Made by a program: the position numbers and the translations under genes. DNA of 21,390 nt from Chloracidobacterium sp. UBA3360. Its GTDB lineage: Bacteria; Acidobacteriota; Blastocatellia; Pyrinomonadales; Pyrinomonadaceae. The DNA is taken from positions 1-21,390 of the forward strand of contig DEQS01000050.1 in assembly GCA_002360555.1 (NCBI GenBank), given 5' to 3'. Shown here piece after piece: positions 8,182-17,847 of this stretch; position 1 is the first letter of the stretch; each line of letters opens with the position of its first letter. The notes beneath the pieces are model-generated. The model was not told the origin of the DNA. It was given only the letters and a program-made list of their open reading frames with translations, and did no database searches.

Positions 8182-11100
8182 TTACAATTCATCGTCATCG
8201 ACTTCGATCTTCATGGCTTCGTCGATGTCAAAGGTTTCGATCGCTTCGATCTCGGCCTCTTCGCCGTCGATGTCCTCGACGTCGATTAGTTCGCCGTCAA
8301 ATCCGTCCGGCTCGACCATCGGCACAGGGGCCTCGAGTCCGCCGCGGATGTAGTCGCCCATTTCGTCGTATTCATCCGTCGGTTTTTGATTTTCCGTGGC
8401 ATCATACGCGACCTTGACGTTGCGGTAATATTTCATACCCGTACCGGCCGGGATGAGGCGTCCCATGATGACGTTCTCTTTCAGGCCGCGAAGGTAATCG
8501 ATACGTCCCGAGATCGCCGCCTCGGTCAGCACGCGGGTCGTTTCCTGGAAACTGGCCGCCGAGATGAACGAGTCGGTCGAAAGCGACGCTTTCGTGATAC
8601 CGAGCAAGAGCGGTTCGCCGACCGATGTCTGGCCATCTTCGTCCTGGACACGGCGGTTTTCGTCTTCGTAACGGAAACGATCGACCTGTTCTTCGAGCAA
8701 AAATTCGGTATCGCCGACCTCTTTGATCTTGACCCAGCGGAGCATCTGGCGGACGATCACCTCGATATGTTTATCGTTGATGTTAACGCCCTGCAGACGA
8801 TAGACCTCTTGGATCTCGTTTACGAGGTAATTCTGGAGCGCTTCCATTCCCAAAACACGCAGGATATCGTGCGGGTTGAGCGGGCCGTCCATCAGCGGTT
8901 CGCCTGAGCGGACGCGATCCTCTTCCTGCACGTTGATGTGCGTACCACGCGGGATGTCGTATTCACGTTCGCTGCCGTCATCGCCGATGATGATCAGCTT
9001 ACGTTTACCCTTTGAGATCGGGCCAAATTTGACGGTACCGTTGATCTCCGACATGATGGCCGTTTCGCCCGGACGCCGTGCTTCGAAAAGCTCGACGACA
9101 CGCGGCAAACCGCCCACGATGTCTTTGGTCTTGGTGGTTTCACGCGGGATCTTGGCGATGACGTCACCGGCCTTGACCTCGTCGGCGTCCTCGACCATCA
9201 GCTGTGCACGTATCGGCATCTGATAGGTTTTTAGCACCTTGTTATTACCGCTGCGGATCTCGAGACGCGGCTGATTTTTCTCATCCGAGTCTTTGACTAC
9301 GAGACGTTTCTGGCCCGTGACCTTATCGATCTCTTCTTCGACCGTCTTGCCTTCTTTGAGGTCCTGGTACTTGATCGAACCGGATTCCTCGGTCAGGATG
9401 GCAAAAGTGAACGGATCCCACGTGACGAGGATGTCGTCTTCTTTGACCTTTTGGCCGTCCTTGACGTGGATCTGTGCACCGTACACGACCTTGTAATGAG
9501 CGACCTCGCGGCCGCGTTCGTCAACAAGGGCGATCTCGGACTGTCGTCTAAGCGAGACAAACTCTCCAACACGATTCTTAATGACCTTGGTATCGCCAAG
9601 GAACCTGACCGTACCGTCCATCGCGGCGACGTGCTTGGTCTCTTGTTCGAGACGAGCCGTTCCACCGACGTGGAATGTACGCATCGTGAGCTGCGTGCCT
9701 GGTTCACCGATCGACTGTGCGGCGATAACGCCGACAGCCTCGCCGATCTCGACGGTGTTGCCGGTCGCAAGGTTGCGGCCGTAACATTTGACGCAGATAC
9801 CGCGTCGCGATTCACAGGTCAGAGCCGAGCGGATACGAACTTTCTGCAAGCCCGAAAGCTGAACGCTGGCACCGAGATCTTCGTCGATCTCGACGTTTGC
9901 CGCAACGATCACGCTGCCGTCAACCGGATCGATGATGTCATCGAGCGATGTGCAGCCGACGATGCGGTCACGTAAGGACTCGACCTCTTCACCATTACGG
10001 ATGATGGCCTCAGCCCAGACACCGCGCATCGTGCCGCAATCCTGTTCCGAAACGATCACGTCCTGAGCGACGTCAACCAAGCGGCGTGTCAGATAACCCG
10101 AGTCAGCCGTTTTGAGAGCCGTATCGGCCAGACCCTTACGGGCACCGTGCGTCGAAATAAAGTACTGGAGAACGTCGAGGCCTTCGCGGAAATTAGCAAG
10201 GATCGGATTCTCAATAATTTCACCCGACGGCTTAGCCATCAGGCCGCGCATACCGGCGAGCTGACGGATCTGAGCGTCCGAACCACGAGCACCCGAATCG
10301 GCCATCACGAGGATAGGATTGAGTTCTTTACGCTCTTTTTCACGCGTGTGCATGGCCTTAAACATTTCCTTGGAAACGTGATCGGTCACATCCGACCAGA
10401 TGGCCGTAACTTTGTTGGTACGCTCCATGTCGGTCATGGTCGCGTCTTCGTACTGTTTGCGAAGTTTCTCGACCTCTTTCAAAGCCTTTTCGATAATGCC
10501 TTTCTTGGACGACGGCGTGACCATGTCGTCAATGCCGATCGAAACACCGGCAAGCGTCGCGTACAAAAAGCCCATCGTTTTGAGATCGTCGAGCAGGACG
10601 ACCGTCTGGTCGTGGCCGAGCTTGAGATGGCAAAACGTCACGAGCGACTGCAGGCCTTTCTTTTTCATCACGCCGTTGACGAACGGCAAGCCGTCACGCG
10701 TCAGGCGTTCGTTAAAGATCGCACGTCCAACGGTCGTGTCGATGACCTGATCGATGCCCTCGCGGATGGTCGCACGCATCACGTCCTGATTGTTGTGCTC
10801 CATGCCGAGGTCGATCAGATCGCCTTTCCAACGCAGACGGATCTTGGTCTGCGTCTCGACAAGCCCTGCATCGAGTGCGAGCAGCACATCGTCGATGGTG
10901 CCAAATGCCTTGTTATCGCCCTTCATCTCATCGCGGGCGAGCGTCAGGTAGTAGCAGCCAAGAACGATATCCTGCGACGGCACGGCGATCGGTTGTCCCG
11001 AAGCCGGCGAGAGCAGATTGTTTGACGCGAGCATCAAAACGCTCGCCTCGATCTGTGCCTCAGGAGACAGCGGAATATGAACAGCCATCTGGTCACCGTC

Positions 11101-12483
11101 AAAGTCGGCGTTAAAAGCCGTACAGACGAGCGGGTGAATTTTGATCGCCTTACCCTCAACAAGTACCGGCTCAAAAGCCTGAATGCCAAGACGGTGAAGC
11201 GTCGGTGCACGGTTCAAAAGGACCGGATGCTCGCGAATAACTTCTTCGAGAATGTCCCAGACGATCGGCTCCTGACGCTCGACCATTTCGCGAGCCTGTT
11301 TGATGGTGGCAGCGTGTGCGTCTTTTTCGAGCTTGTTGTAGATAAACGGCTTGAACAGCTCCAAAGCCATTTTCTTCGGCAGTCCGCACTGATGCAGTTT
11401 CAGCTCCGGCCCGACGACGATAACCGAACGTCCCGAATAATCTACACGCTTACCGAGCAGATTCTGACGAAAACGTCCCTGTTTACCCTTCAGCGTTCCG
11501 GACAAAGATTTCAGCGGGCGATTGTTAGCACCACGCAGCACGCGGCCGCGGCGTCCGTTATCAAACAACGCATCGACTGCCTCTTGCAGCATGCGTTTTT
11601 CGTTACGGACGATGACCTCAGGTGCGTGTAGCTCGATGAGCTTTTTCAGACGGTTGTTACGGTTGATGACGCGGCGATACAGATCGTTAAGATCCGACGT
11701 CGCAAAACGTCCGCCGTCCAGGGGCACCAGCGGGCGAAGCTCAGGCGGAATGACCGGAATGACATCGAGGATCATCCACATCGGGTTGTTGCCCGAACGC
11801 AGGAACGATGTCGAAACTTTCAGACGCTTGGAATACTTAAGCTTTTTCTGCTGCGACGTTTCGTCCTTCATCTTGGCACGAAGCTCGTCGACCAGCTCGG
11901 CAATGTCGATCTGCTGGAGCAGATCCTTGATCGCCTCGGCACCCATTTTGGCGACGAATTGATTAGGATAGTCACGCGACAGCTCGCGAAAACGCTCGTC
12001 TGTAAGCAGATCTTTCTGCTTCAGATCGGGTACATCACCCTCATCGACGACGATGTACGTCTCAAAATAGAGGATCTTTTCGAGATCTCGCAAGGTGATA
12101 TCGAGCAGATGGCCGATACGCGACGGCAGCCCTTTAAAGAACCACACGTGCGAACAGGGCGAGGCAAGCTCGATGTGTCCGAGCCGTTCACGGCGAACCT
12201 TGCTTTGTGTGACCTCGACGCCGCATTTGTCGCAGATGACGCCGCGGTGTTTCATCCGCTTGTATTTACCGCAGAGACATTCCCAGTCAGAGACCGGGCC
12301 GAAAATACGTGCGCAAAACAGGCCGTCGCGCTCCGGTTTGAACGTTCGGTAGTTGATCGTTTCCGGCTTGGTGACCTCGCCGTGCGACCATGAACGTATC
12401 TTATCGGGCGACGCCAATGAAATGCGGATCGCTTCGTAATTTGTGGTCAATTGCGTCTTGTTATCGTTATTAAATCGAAACAT
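8182..12483 (-). CDS. rpoC: DNA-directed RNA polymerase subunit beta'
   Basis: This 1433-residue protein is the catalytic large subunit of RNA polymerase. It carries the first zinc finger (C69, C71, C84, C87) and the active-site magnesium loop NADFDGDQM (458-466; D460, D462 and D464 numbered as in E. coli). The 'SGYLTRRLVDVAQD' segment is present, as is the second zinc site (the Cys in EQDCGT plus CESRRGICVKC). The trigger-loop start 'IAAQSIGEPGTQLTMRTFH' is intact. A long beta-barrel insert follows within the trigger loop, equivalent to the SI3 insert of Proteobacteria, then the conserved C-terminal 'ASFQETTRVLTEAAISG'. The last 45 residues are strongly acidic. The ATG at 12483 follows rpoB by 102 bases filled by a heptad inverted repeat. 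No strong Shine-Dalgarno is visible in that gap. Confidence 0.99.
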   Translation of the reverse strand: MFRFNNDNKTQLTTNYEAIRISLASPDKIRSWSHGEVTKPETINYRTFKPERDGLFCARIFGPVSDWECLCGKYKRMKHRGVICDKCGVEVTQSKVRRERLGHIELASPCSHVWFFKGLPSRIGHLLDITLRDLEKILYFETYIVVDEGDVPDLKQKDLLTDERFRELSRDYPNQFVAKMGAEAIKDLLQQIDIAELVDELRAKMKDETSQQKKLKYSKRLKVSTSFLRSGNNPMWMILDVIPVIPPELRPLVPLDGGRFATSDLNDLYRRVINRNNRLKKLIELHAPEVIVRNEKRMLQEAVDALFDNGRRGRVLRGANNRPLKSLSGTLKGKQGRFRQNLLGKRVDYSGRSVIVVGPELKLHQCGLPKKMALELFKPFIYNKLEKDAHAATIKQAREMVERQEPIVWDILEEVIREHPVLLNRAPTLHRLGIQAFEPVLVEGKAIKIHPLVCTAFNADFDGDQMAVHIPLSPEAQIEASVLMLASNNLLSPASGQPIAVPSQDIVLGCYYLTLARDEMKGDNKAFGTIDDVLLALDAGLVETQTKIRLRWKGDLIDLGMEHNNQDVMRATIREGIDQVIDTTVGRAIFNERLTRDGLPFVNGVMKKKGLQSLVTFCHLKLGHDQTVVLLDDLKTMGFLYATLAGVSIGIDDMVTPSSKKGIIEKALKEVEKLRKQYEDATMTDMERTNKVTAIWSDVTDHVSKEMFKAMHTREKERKELNPILVMADSGARGSDAQIRQLAGMRGLMAKPSGEIIENPILANFREGLDVLQYFISTHGARKGLADTALKTADSGYLTRRLVDVAQDVIVSEQDCGTMRGVWAEAIIRNGEEVESLRDRIVGCTSLDDIIDPVDGSVIVAANVEIDEDLGASVQLSGLQKVRIRSALTCESRRGICVKCYGRNLATGNTVEIGEAVGVIAAQSIGEPGTQLTMRTFHVGGTARLEQETKHVAAMDGTVRFLGDTKVIKNRVGEFVSLRRQSEIALVDERGREVAHYKVVYGAQIHVKDGQKVKEDDILVTWDPFTFAILTEESGSIKYQDLKEGKTVEEEIDKVTGQKRLVVKDSDEKNQPRLEIRSGNNKVLKTYQMPIRAQLMVEDADEVKAGDVIAKIPRETTKTKDIVGGLPRVVELFEARRPGETAIMSEINGTVKFGPISKGKRKLIIIGDDGSEREYDIPRGTHINVQEEDRVRSGEPLMDGPLNPHDILRVLGMEALQNYLVNEIQEVYRLQGVNINDKHIEVIVRQMLRWVKIKEVGDTEFLLEEQVDRFRYEDENRRVQDEDGQTSVGEPLLLGITKASLSTDSFISAASFQETTRVLTEAAISGRIDYLRGLKENVIMGRLIPAGTGMKYYRNVKVAYDATENQKPTDEYDEMGDYIRGGLEAPVPMVEPDGFDGELIDVEDIDGEEAEIEAIETFDIDEAMKIEVDDDEL

Positions 12484-12493
12484 GTTTTTTATA

Positions 12494-12590
12494 GTTCCTA
12501 GTTCAAAGTTTCAAGTTCCAAGTTTCTGCCGATTCTTATGTTCCGGGTTCACAAAAACTTGGAACCCGGAACCTGGAACCTGAAACTAGT
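12494..12590. repeat. Heptad inverted-repeat array (GTTCCAR) between rpoB and rpoC
   Basis: Five in-phase heptads of GTTCCAA type occupy 12494-12528. After an 11-base spacer come two more (12540-12553). Five heptads of the complementary AACCTGG type then occupy 12556-12590, all strictly 7 bases apart. The halves can pair as a long imperfect hairpin, and the inner part forms an 11-pair perfect stem, GTTCCGGGTTC (12540-12550) with GAACCCGGAAC (12562-12572). The array fills nearly the whole rpoB-rpoC gap, and its last unit contains the rpoB stop codon (12586-12588). Confidence 0.9.
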
Positions 12591-15500
12591 CCACACCCAC
12601 CAGTGCATCAACGCCTGCGATGATCTCGTCCGGATCGATCTGATCTTCCTGGATCAGCTCGACATCGAGACAGAGCGATTGCAGCTCGCGCACGAGCACG
12701 TTGAACGATTCCGGTATGCCCGGCTCAAAGTTCGAAACGCCCTTGACGATCGTTTCGTAGATCTTTGAGCGGCCGGCCACATCGTCGGATTTGCATGTCA
12801 GCAATTCCTGCAGGATATGAGCCGCACCGTAGGCTTCGAGTGCCCAGACCTCCATTTCGCCGAAACGCTGGCCGCCAAATTGAGCTTTACCGCCCAGAGG
12901 CTGCTGCGTGATAAGGCTGTATGGCCCGATCGAACGTGCGTGGATCTTGTCATCGACCAGATGCGAGAGTTTCAACATATAGATGTATCCAACGCACACC
13001 TTTTGCTCAAATTGCTCACCCGTCATGCCGTCAAAGAGACGCGTTTTGCCCGACGGGCCGACCGAAGCCGGGATGCCGAGTTCGTCGTATTTCTCGTTGG
13101 CCTGAGTGATGTAACCCTTGATCTCCTCTTCGCTTGCACCGTCAAAAACGGGGGTCGCAAAATGGAGTCCGAGCACGCGGGCAGCCCATCCGAGATGTGT
13201 CTCAAGGATCTGACCGACGTTCATACGCGACGGCACACCGAGCGGATTTAGCACGATCTCGACCGGAGTTCCATCCGGCAAGTACGGCATATCTTCCTCA
13301 GGCAAGATGCGGGCGATGACACCCTTGTTACCGTGGCGTCCGGCCATTTTGTCACCGACCGAAAGCTTACGCTTCATGGCGACAAAGACCTTGACCATCT
13401 TGATCACGCCCGGCGGCAATTCGTCGCCCTGCTTGAGCTTGGTGATCTTTTCGTCGTAGATATCACGCAAGATGTTGATCTGGCGTTCGGTACGCTGTTC
13501 GTATTCCTTGATCTCTGCGATGACATCGATATTGCCCGAGGCAACATCAGCCTTACGCAAAAGCCTCGGATCGACACCCTGCAGCTTTTCACGGTTGAGC
13601 GTCTCGCCTTTTTTGAGGATGACCTCTTTATCTTCGACAAGGTCTTTGGTCAGCTTGCGGCCGTCAAAGAGTTCGTAGATGCGCTCGTTACGCTGCTCCT
13701 CAAGGATACGAATTTCGTCCTCGAGATCGCGGTGGAAATCATCTTCTTCCATTCCCTCGATGTCGAGTGAACGCTCGTCCTTGTCCTGTCCCTTGCGGGT
13801 AAAGATCTGAACGTCGACGACCGTGCCGTCGATACCCGGAGGGCAGGTCAAGCTCGCGTCTTTAACGTCGCCGGCCTTTTCACCAAAGATGGCACGGAGA
13901 AGTTTTTCCTCAGCGGTCAGCTGCGTTTCGCCCTTGGGCGTAACTTTACCGACCAGTACACTGCCCGGTTTGACCTGAGCACCGATGCGGATGATGCCGC
14001 TCTCGTCGAGGTCGCGGAGCATGTTCTCACCGATATTCGGGATGTCTCGCGTGATCTCTTCGGGCCCCAGCTTGGTATCGCGTGCCTCGATCTCGAGTTC
14101 CTCGATATGGATCGACGTATAGTAGTCGTCCTTGACCAGCTTTTCAGATACCAAAATAGCATCCTCAAAGTTGTAACCACGCCAAGGCATAAATGACACG
14201 AGCACGTTACGGCCGAGTGCGAGTTCGCCGCGGTCCGTACACGGGCCGTCCGCAATTACCTGGCCTTTTTTAACGCGTTCGCCGACCTCAACGATCGGAC
14301 GCTGGTTGATACAAGTGTTCTGATTAGAACGCTTAAATTTGACGAGCGAATAAATATCCGCCGTCACCTCTCGCGAAATCGTGCCGTCGACCTGATGGTC
14401 AGCTTTGACGATGATGCGTTCGCTGTCGACAAAATCGACGACGCCGTCACGGCGTGCGATTACCACCGCACCCGAATCGCGGGCGGCGATCTTTTCCATA
14501 CCGGTCCCGACATACGGCGACTCGGCACATAAAAGAGGTACCGACTGACGTTGCATGTTCGATCCCATCAACGCACGGTTGGCGTCATCGTTTTCAAGGA
14601 AAGGAATAAGCGACGCGGCGACCGACACGAGCTGCTTAGGCGAAACGTCCATGTACTGCGTCTCGGCACGGTCGGCGGTGATAAATTCACCCTTTTGCCG
14701 AGCGGCGTTACGCTCATTTACGATGTTGCCCTTGGCATCAAGCTCAATATTTGCCTGGCCGATGATGTAGCGATCCTCTTCCCAAGCGGTCAGATAGAAC
14801 GGCCACGGCTCAACGTCCGCCTGTTTGCCGTCCTTGATCTTTTTATTAGCCGCCTCGACATCCTCAAGCGGGACATGCTCGCCGGGTTTGAATTTAGTAT
14901 CGCCACCGTTCAAGACGCGAACGTATTCGATAACGCGGCCGTCCTCGACCTTTCGGTAGGGCGACTCGATAAAGCCGTACTCGTTGATGCGTGCAAAACA
15001 CGACAGCGATGAGATTAGGCCGATGTTCGGGCCTTCAGGCGTTTCGATCGGGCAAATGCGTCCGTAGTGCGTCGGGTGAACGTCGCGAACCTCAAAACCC
15101 GCACGTTCACGCGAAAGACCACCTGGCCCGAGCGCCGACAAGCGGCGTTTGTGCGTAATTTCCGACAGCGGATTGGTTTGGTCCATGAACTGCGAAAGCT
15201 GCGATGAACCAAAGAACTCACGAACTGCGGCCGTCACCGGCTTGGCGTTCACGAGGTCGCGCGGCATCGTGGTGAACATATCCTGTTGGATGGACATCTT
15301 CTCCTTGATCGCACGTTCCATACGTTCGAGGCCGATACGGAATTGATTTTCGAGCAGCTCACCGACCGCGCGGACGCGGCGGTTGCCCAAGTGATCGATA
15401 TCGTCCTGGCCGTAATTTTCGCTGTCGCGTTTCATGCGGAGCAGATAATTGACGACCTCGATAAAATCGGTCGGGGCGAGCAGCGGATCTTTGATACGGT

Positions 15501-17034
15501 CAAAATCCGGGCGGCCCATCTTGATGTTAAATTTCAGACGCCCGACGCGTGACAGGTCAAACCGACGCGTGTCAAAGAACATGCCTTCGAGCAGACGGTA
15601 AGCTGTCGGAACGGTCGGAGGATCGCCCGGACGCATCTTGCGATAGATCTCAAGCAGAGCATCGACCGGTTTACCGATCGGATCCTTTCTCAAGGTCGCG
15701 GATATGATCTCGCCGATAACGTCGCGTTTCGGGAAAAACACCTTAACGCTCGAAATGCCTTCTTCGACGATCTGCTGTATCTTGCCAGCGGGGATCTCGG
15801 TATTCGATTCGACGATGACCTCACCGGTTTCGGTGTTGACCACATCTTCGAGAGCAAATGCCCCCTCAAGATCGGCGATTGCAACCGCAACCGAACCCAC
15901 GCCCATGCGGCGAAGGTCGGCGAGAGCACTCTTAGTGATCTTTTTGCCCTTGCGGGTGACCTCTTCTTTCTTGTCCTTAATGTCGTCTTCGGCACGCATA
16001 CCAACGAGGTTCGTGTCGCCGCTCTCTTTCACACGGATCGTCAGCTTGCCTTTTTCATTGACGATCTCATCCGTCACATAGAACAGCTCGAGGATGTTCG
16101 AATCCGGGTATTCCGCATTCTTAACGACTTCCTCAAGGATCTGGTCCGACACGGTCTTCATGTCGATCTGCGGATTTAACCACAGGCCGAGTGCACGCAG
16201 AAATACGGTCGCGATGATCTTTCGTTTACCGAGACGTGCGTGGAGGATGCCCTTTTGGTCGTATTCAAATTCGACCCACGAACCGCGGTACGGGATGATC
16301 TTTGCGAGATAATCGTCACGCTCGCCCTTAAAGAAAACGCCGGGCGAACGGTGAAGCTGCGATACGATGACGCGCTCGGTACCATTAATAATGAACGTAC
16401 CGTTGTCGGTCATCAGCGGGATCTCGCCAAAGAAAACATCCTCTTCTTTAATATCGCGGATCGTCGAGACGTTTGTCTCTGGATCTTTGTCATACACCGT
16501 CAGACGGATCTTGACCTTGAGCGGGACGCTGTACGACATGCCTCGTTCCTGACACTCTTGCTGATCGTGCTTGTGTTTAAGGCCGACCGGTTCACCGCAG
16601 TTGTTGCAGAGATTAGGACGGACGGCATTGAACGTGCCGCAATTTTTACAAAGCACTTCGGCGGGGTTAAACGGGTCAACCTTGATCTTGGCCGAGCAAT
16701 TCTTACAGTTTGCACGTAAGTGCTCGAGGCCCTCGAGGTTGCCGCATTTACACTGCCAGTTACCGATCTGATACTCGACATACTCGAGCGTCGCCGTCTC
16801 GCGAAAATCCGACACAGGAAAGATCGACGAGAACACCGACTGCAAACCGATGTAGTCGCGCTCCTCAGGGATCAGGTCCATTTGCAGAAACCGGTTGTAC
16901 GATTCGCGCTGGACCTCGATCAGATTTGGGATCTGTGCTGACGTATAGATCTTAGAAAAATCCACTCGTTGCGGCGACTGGCTTGTGCGTCGTCCTAGTC
17001 CGTTCGAGTTATTTTGTAGAGGATTGTTGATCAT
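12586..17034 (-). CDS. rpoB: DNA-directed RNA polymerase subunit beta
   Basis: This 1482-residue beta subunit of RNA polymerase pairs with rpoC just downstream. It shows the rifampicin-pocket block 'QFMDQTNPLSEITHKRRL' followed by SALGPGG, then 'HYGRICPIETPEGPNIGLI'. Also present are the catalytic-lysine region 'MKRKLSVGDKMAGRHGNKG' and the C-terminal 'WALEAYGAAHILQELL'. The usual sites of rifampicin-resistance substitutions carry wild-type residues, which predicts sensitivity at target level. The lobe region has the insert seen in proteobacterial-type beta ('NTETGEVIVESNTE'). An unusual insert with four cysteine pairs occupies residues 92-158, just before ECQERG. The frame extends upstream to a TTG at 17157, but those 41 codons do not look like beta. 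The ATG at 17034 (MINNPLQNN) matches normal beta N-termini, although no Shine-Dalgarno precedes it. Confidence 0.98.
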   Translation of the reverse strand: MINNPLQNNSNGLGRRTSQSPQRVDFSKIYTSAQIPNLIEVQRESYNRFLQMDLIPEERDYIGLQSVFSSIFPVSDFRETATLEYVEYQIGNWQCKCGNLEGLEHLRANCKNCSAKIKVDPFNPAEVLCKNCGTFNAVRPNLCNNCGEPVGLKHKHDQQECQERGMSYSVPLKVKIRLTVYDKDPETNVSTIRDIKEEDVFFGEIPLMTDNGTFIINGTERVIVSQLHRSPGVFFKGERDDYLAKIIPYRGSWVEFEYDQKGILHARLGKRKIIATVFLRALGLWLNPQIDMKTVSDQILEEVVKNAEYPDSNILELFYVTDEIVNEKGKLTIRVKESGDTNLVGMRAEDDIKDKKEEVTRKGKKITKSALADLRRMGVGSVAVAIADLEGAFALEDVVNTETGEVIVESNTEIPAGKIQQIVEEGISSVKVFFPKRDVIGEIISATLRKDPIGKPVDALLEIYRKMRPGDPPTVPTAYRLLEGMFFDTRRFDLSRVGRLKFNIKMGRPDFDRIKDPLLAPTDFIEVVNYLLRMKRDSENYGQDDIDHLGNRRVRAVGELLENQFRIGLERMERAIKEKMSIQQDMFTTMPRDLVNAKPVTAAVREFFGSSQLSQFMDQTNPLSEITHKRRLSALGPGGLSRERAGFEVRDVHPTHYGRICPIETPEGPNIGLISSLSCFARINEYGFIESPYRKVEDGRVIEYVRVLNGGDTKFKPGEHVPLEDVEAANKKIKDGKQADVEPWPFYLTAWEEDRYIIGQANIELDAKGNIVNERNAARQKGEFITADRAETQYMDVSPKQLVSVAASLIPFLENDDANRALMGSNMQRQSVPLLCAESPYVGTGMEKIAARDSGAVVIARRDGVVDFVDSERIIVKADHQVDGTISREVTADIYSLVKFKRSNQNTCINQRPIVEVGERVKKGQVIADGPCTDRGELALGRNVLVSFMPWRGYNFEDAILVSEKLVKDDYYTSIHIEELEIEARDTKLGPEEITRDIPNIGENMLRDLDESGIIRIGAQVKPGSVLVGKVTPKGETQLTAEEKLLRAIFGEKAGDVKDASLTCPPGIDGTVVDVQIFTRKGQDKDERSLDIEGMEEDDFHRDLEDEIRILEEQRNERIYELFDGRKLTKDLVEDKEVILKKGETLNREKLQGVDPRLLRKADVASGNIDVIAEIKEYEQRTERQINILRDIYDEKITKLKQGDELPPGVIKMVKVFVAMKRKLSVGDKMAGRHGNKGVIARILPEEDMPYLPDGTPVEIVLNPLGVPSRMNVGQILETHLGWAARVLGLHFATPVFDGASEEEIKGYITQANEKYDELGIPASVGPSGKTRLFDGMTGEQFEQKVCVGYIYMLKLSHLVDDKIHARSIGPYSLITQQPLGGKAQFGGQRFGEMEVWALEAYGAAHILQELLTCKSDDVAGRSKIYETIVKGVSNFEPGIPESFNVLVRELQSLCLDVELIQEDQIDPDEIIAGVDALVGVD

Positions 17035-17427
17035 ATAATTAATAGCGGGCTGAAAAAAACCTGTTGATTTTCGCGGGCTTTGCTGATACGATTCCCGTAA
17101 CAAAAAGCTCCTGCAAAAATCTCTGCGAATAAAGACAGCAAACGCGGTCGAGGGCAAAGTTTACCCAGACCGCTTAAAGCAGTAAATAGCTGCTATCTTA
17201 ATTTTCCGAGCGTGCCGAAAAGAGACACCCACTCTCCACTTTTGCGGGCCGCAGAGCCTCGCGTCTAAAACAAACGAAAACAATAATTGCGTTTCCGATC
17301 CAACCGGTCATCGCACTCAAGACAAAATAGATAGAGCGCGAACCAGCTAGTTTAACAATAACTTTTTATAAAGGCAAATGCTAAGACGCCCGCTCAAACG
17401 AACGAGCGTCTCAGCAAACATGATCGA
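17035..17427 (-). promoter_or_regulatory. rplL-rpoB leader region
   Basis: This 393-base stretch holds no supportable gene. It contains a hairpin just after rplL (17384-17411), a small hairpin AGCAG/CTGCT (17178-17194) and AT-rich segments. One possible minus-strand -10 (TAAGAT, 17195-17200) is present but lacks a convincing -35. The rplL-rpoB spacer is a known place for partial termination or RNA processing in other bacteria, so a similar role is plausible here. Confidence 0.4.
17384..17411 (-). terminator. Hairpin after rplL, possible attenuator
   Basis: The sequence folds into a 12-position stem with two mismatches (outer AGACGC/GCGTCT) and an AAAC loop, starting 17 bases after the rplL stop. 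On the minus strand it is followed by a broken T-rich stretch rather than a clean U-tract. This suits partial termination that would lower rpoBC expression relative to the ribosomal proteins. Confidence 0.55.
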
Positions 17428-17823
17428 CTATTTGAGCTCGACGGTTGCGCCTGCTTCGGTCAGCTTAGCCTTGATCTCATCGGCTTCGCCCTGCGAGACG
17501 CCCTCTTTCAGGGTCTTCGGAGCGGCATCGACCAGATCCTTGGCTTCTTTGAGGCCAAGACCGGCTACGACTTCGCGGACGACCTTGATGACAGCGATCT
17601 TGTTGCCGCCAGCCGACTGCAGAACAACGTCAAACGAATCCTTAGCTTCGGCAGCAGGAGCAGCGTCTCCGCCACCTGCACCGGCACCAGCAGCCATCAT
17701 CATAGGGGCCGCTGCAGCCGCCGAAACGCCGAATACTTCCTCGAGTTCCTTGACCAATTCAGACGCTTCGAGAAGCGACATACCTTTCAAATACTCAACT
17801 ACATCTTCTTTTTTAATAGCCAT
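17428..17823 (-). CDS. rplL: 50S ribosomal protein L7/L12
   Basis: This 131-residue stalk protein binds L10 as dimers and recruits translation GTPases. The N-terminal dimerisation domain is residues 1-32. The flexible hinge is residues 33-60, rich in Ala and Gly with a Met-Met-Met run at 41-43. The C-terminal factor-binding domain (61-131) contains 'AGGNKIAVIKVVREVVAGLG' and 'LKEAKDLVDAAPKTLKEG'. The length is slightly above the usual 120-125 because of the hinge. A GGAG-containing ribosome site lies about 14 bases before the ATG, somewhat far. The gene is separated from rplJ by an unusually long 307-base gap. Confidence 0.98.
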   Translation of the reverse strand: MAIKKEDVVEYLKGMSLLEASELVKELEEVFGVSAAAAAPMMMAAGAGAGGGDAAPAAEAKDSFDVVLQSAGGNKIAVIKVVREVVAGLGLKEAKDLVDAAPKTLKEGVSQGEADEIKAKLTEAGATVELK

Positions 17824-17847
17824 GACTTTTTATCTATCTCCTATTTA

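Noticed and set aside
9451..9975. 174-codon + strand frame opposite rpoC
   Set aside because: Antisense shadow of conserved beta' sequence; no independent support.
10147..11025. Long open frame (292 codons) on the + strand opposite rpoC
   Set aside because: It is fully antisense to the conserved rpoC core and has no recognisable domain or ribosome site. Such frames arise from the codon bias of long GC-rich genes.
12494..12590. CRISPR or tandem-repeat protein-binding array
   Set aside because: Units are only seven bases with no spacers, and the halves are inverted. This is a hairpin-forming repeat, not a CRISPR.
17035..17157. RpoB start at the TTG at 17157
   Set aside because: The extra 41 residues do not resemble beta N-termini, and no ribosome site precedes the TTG.
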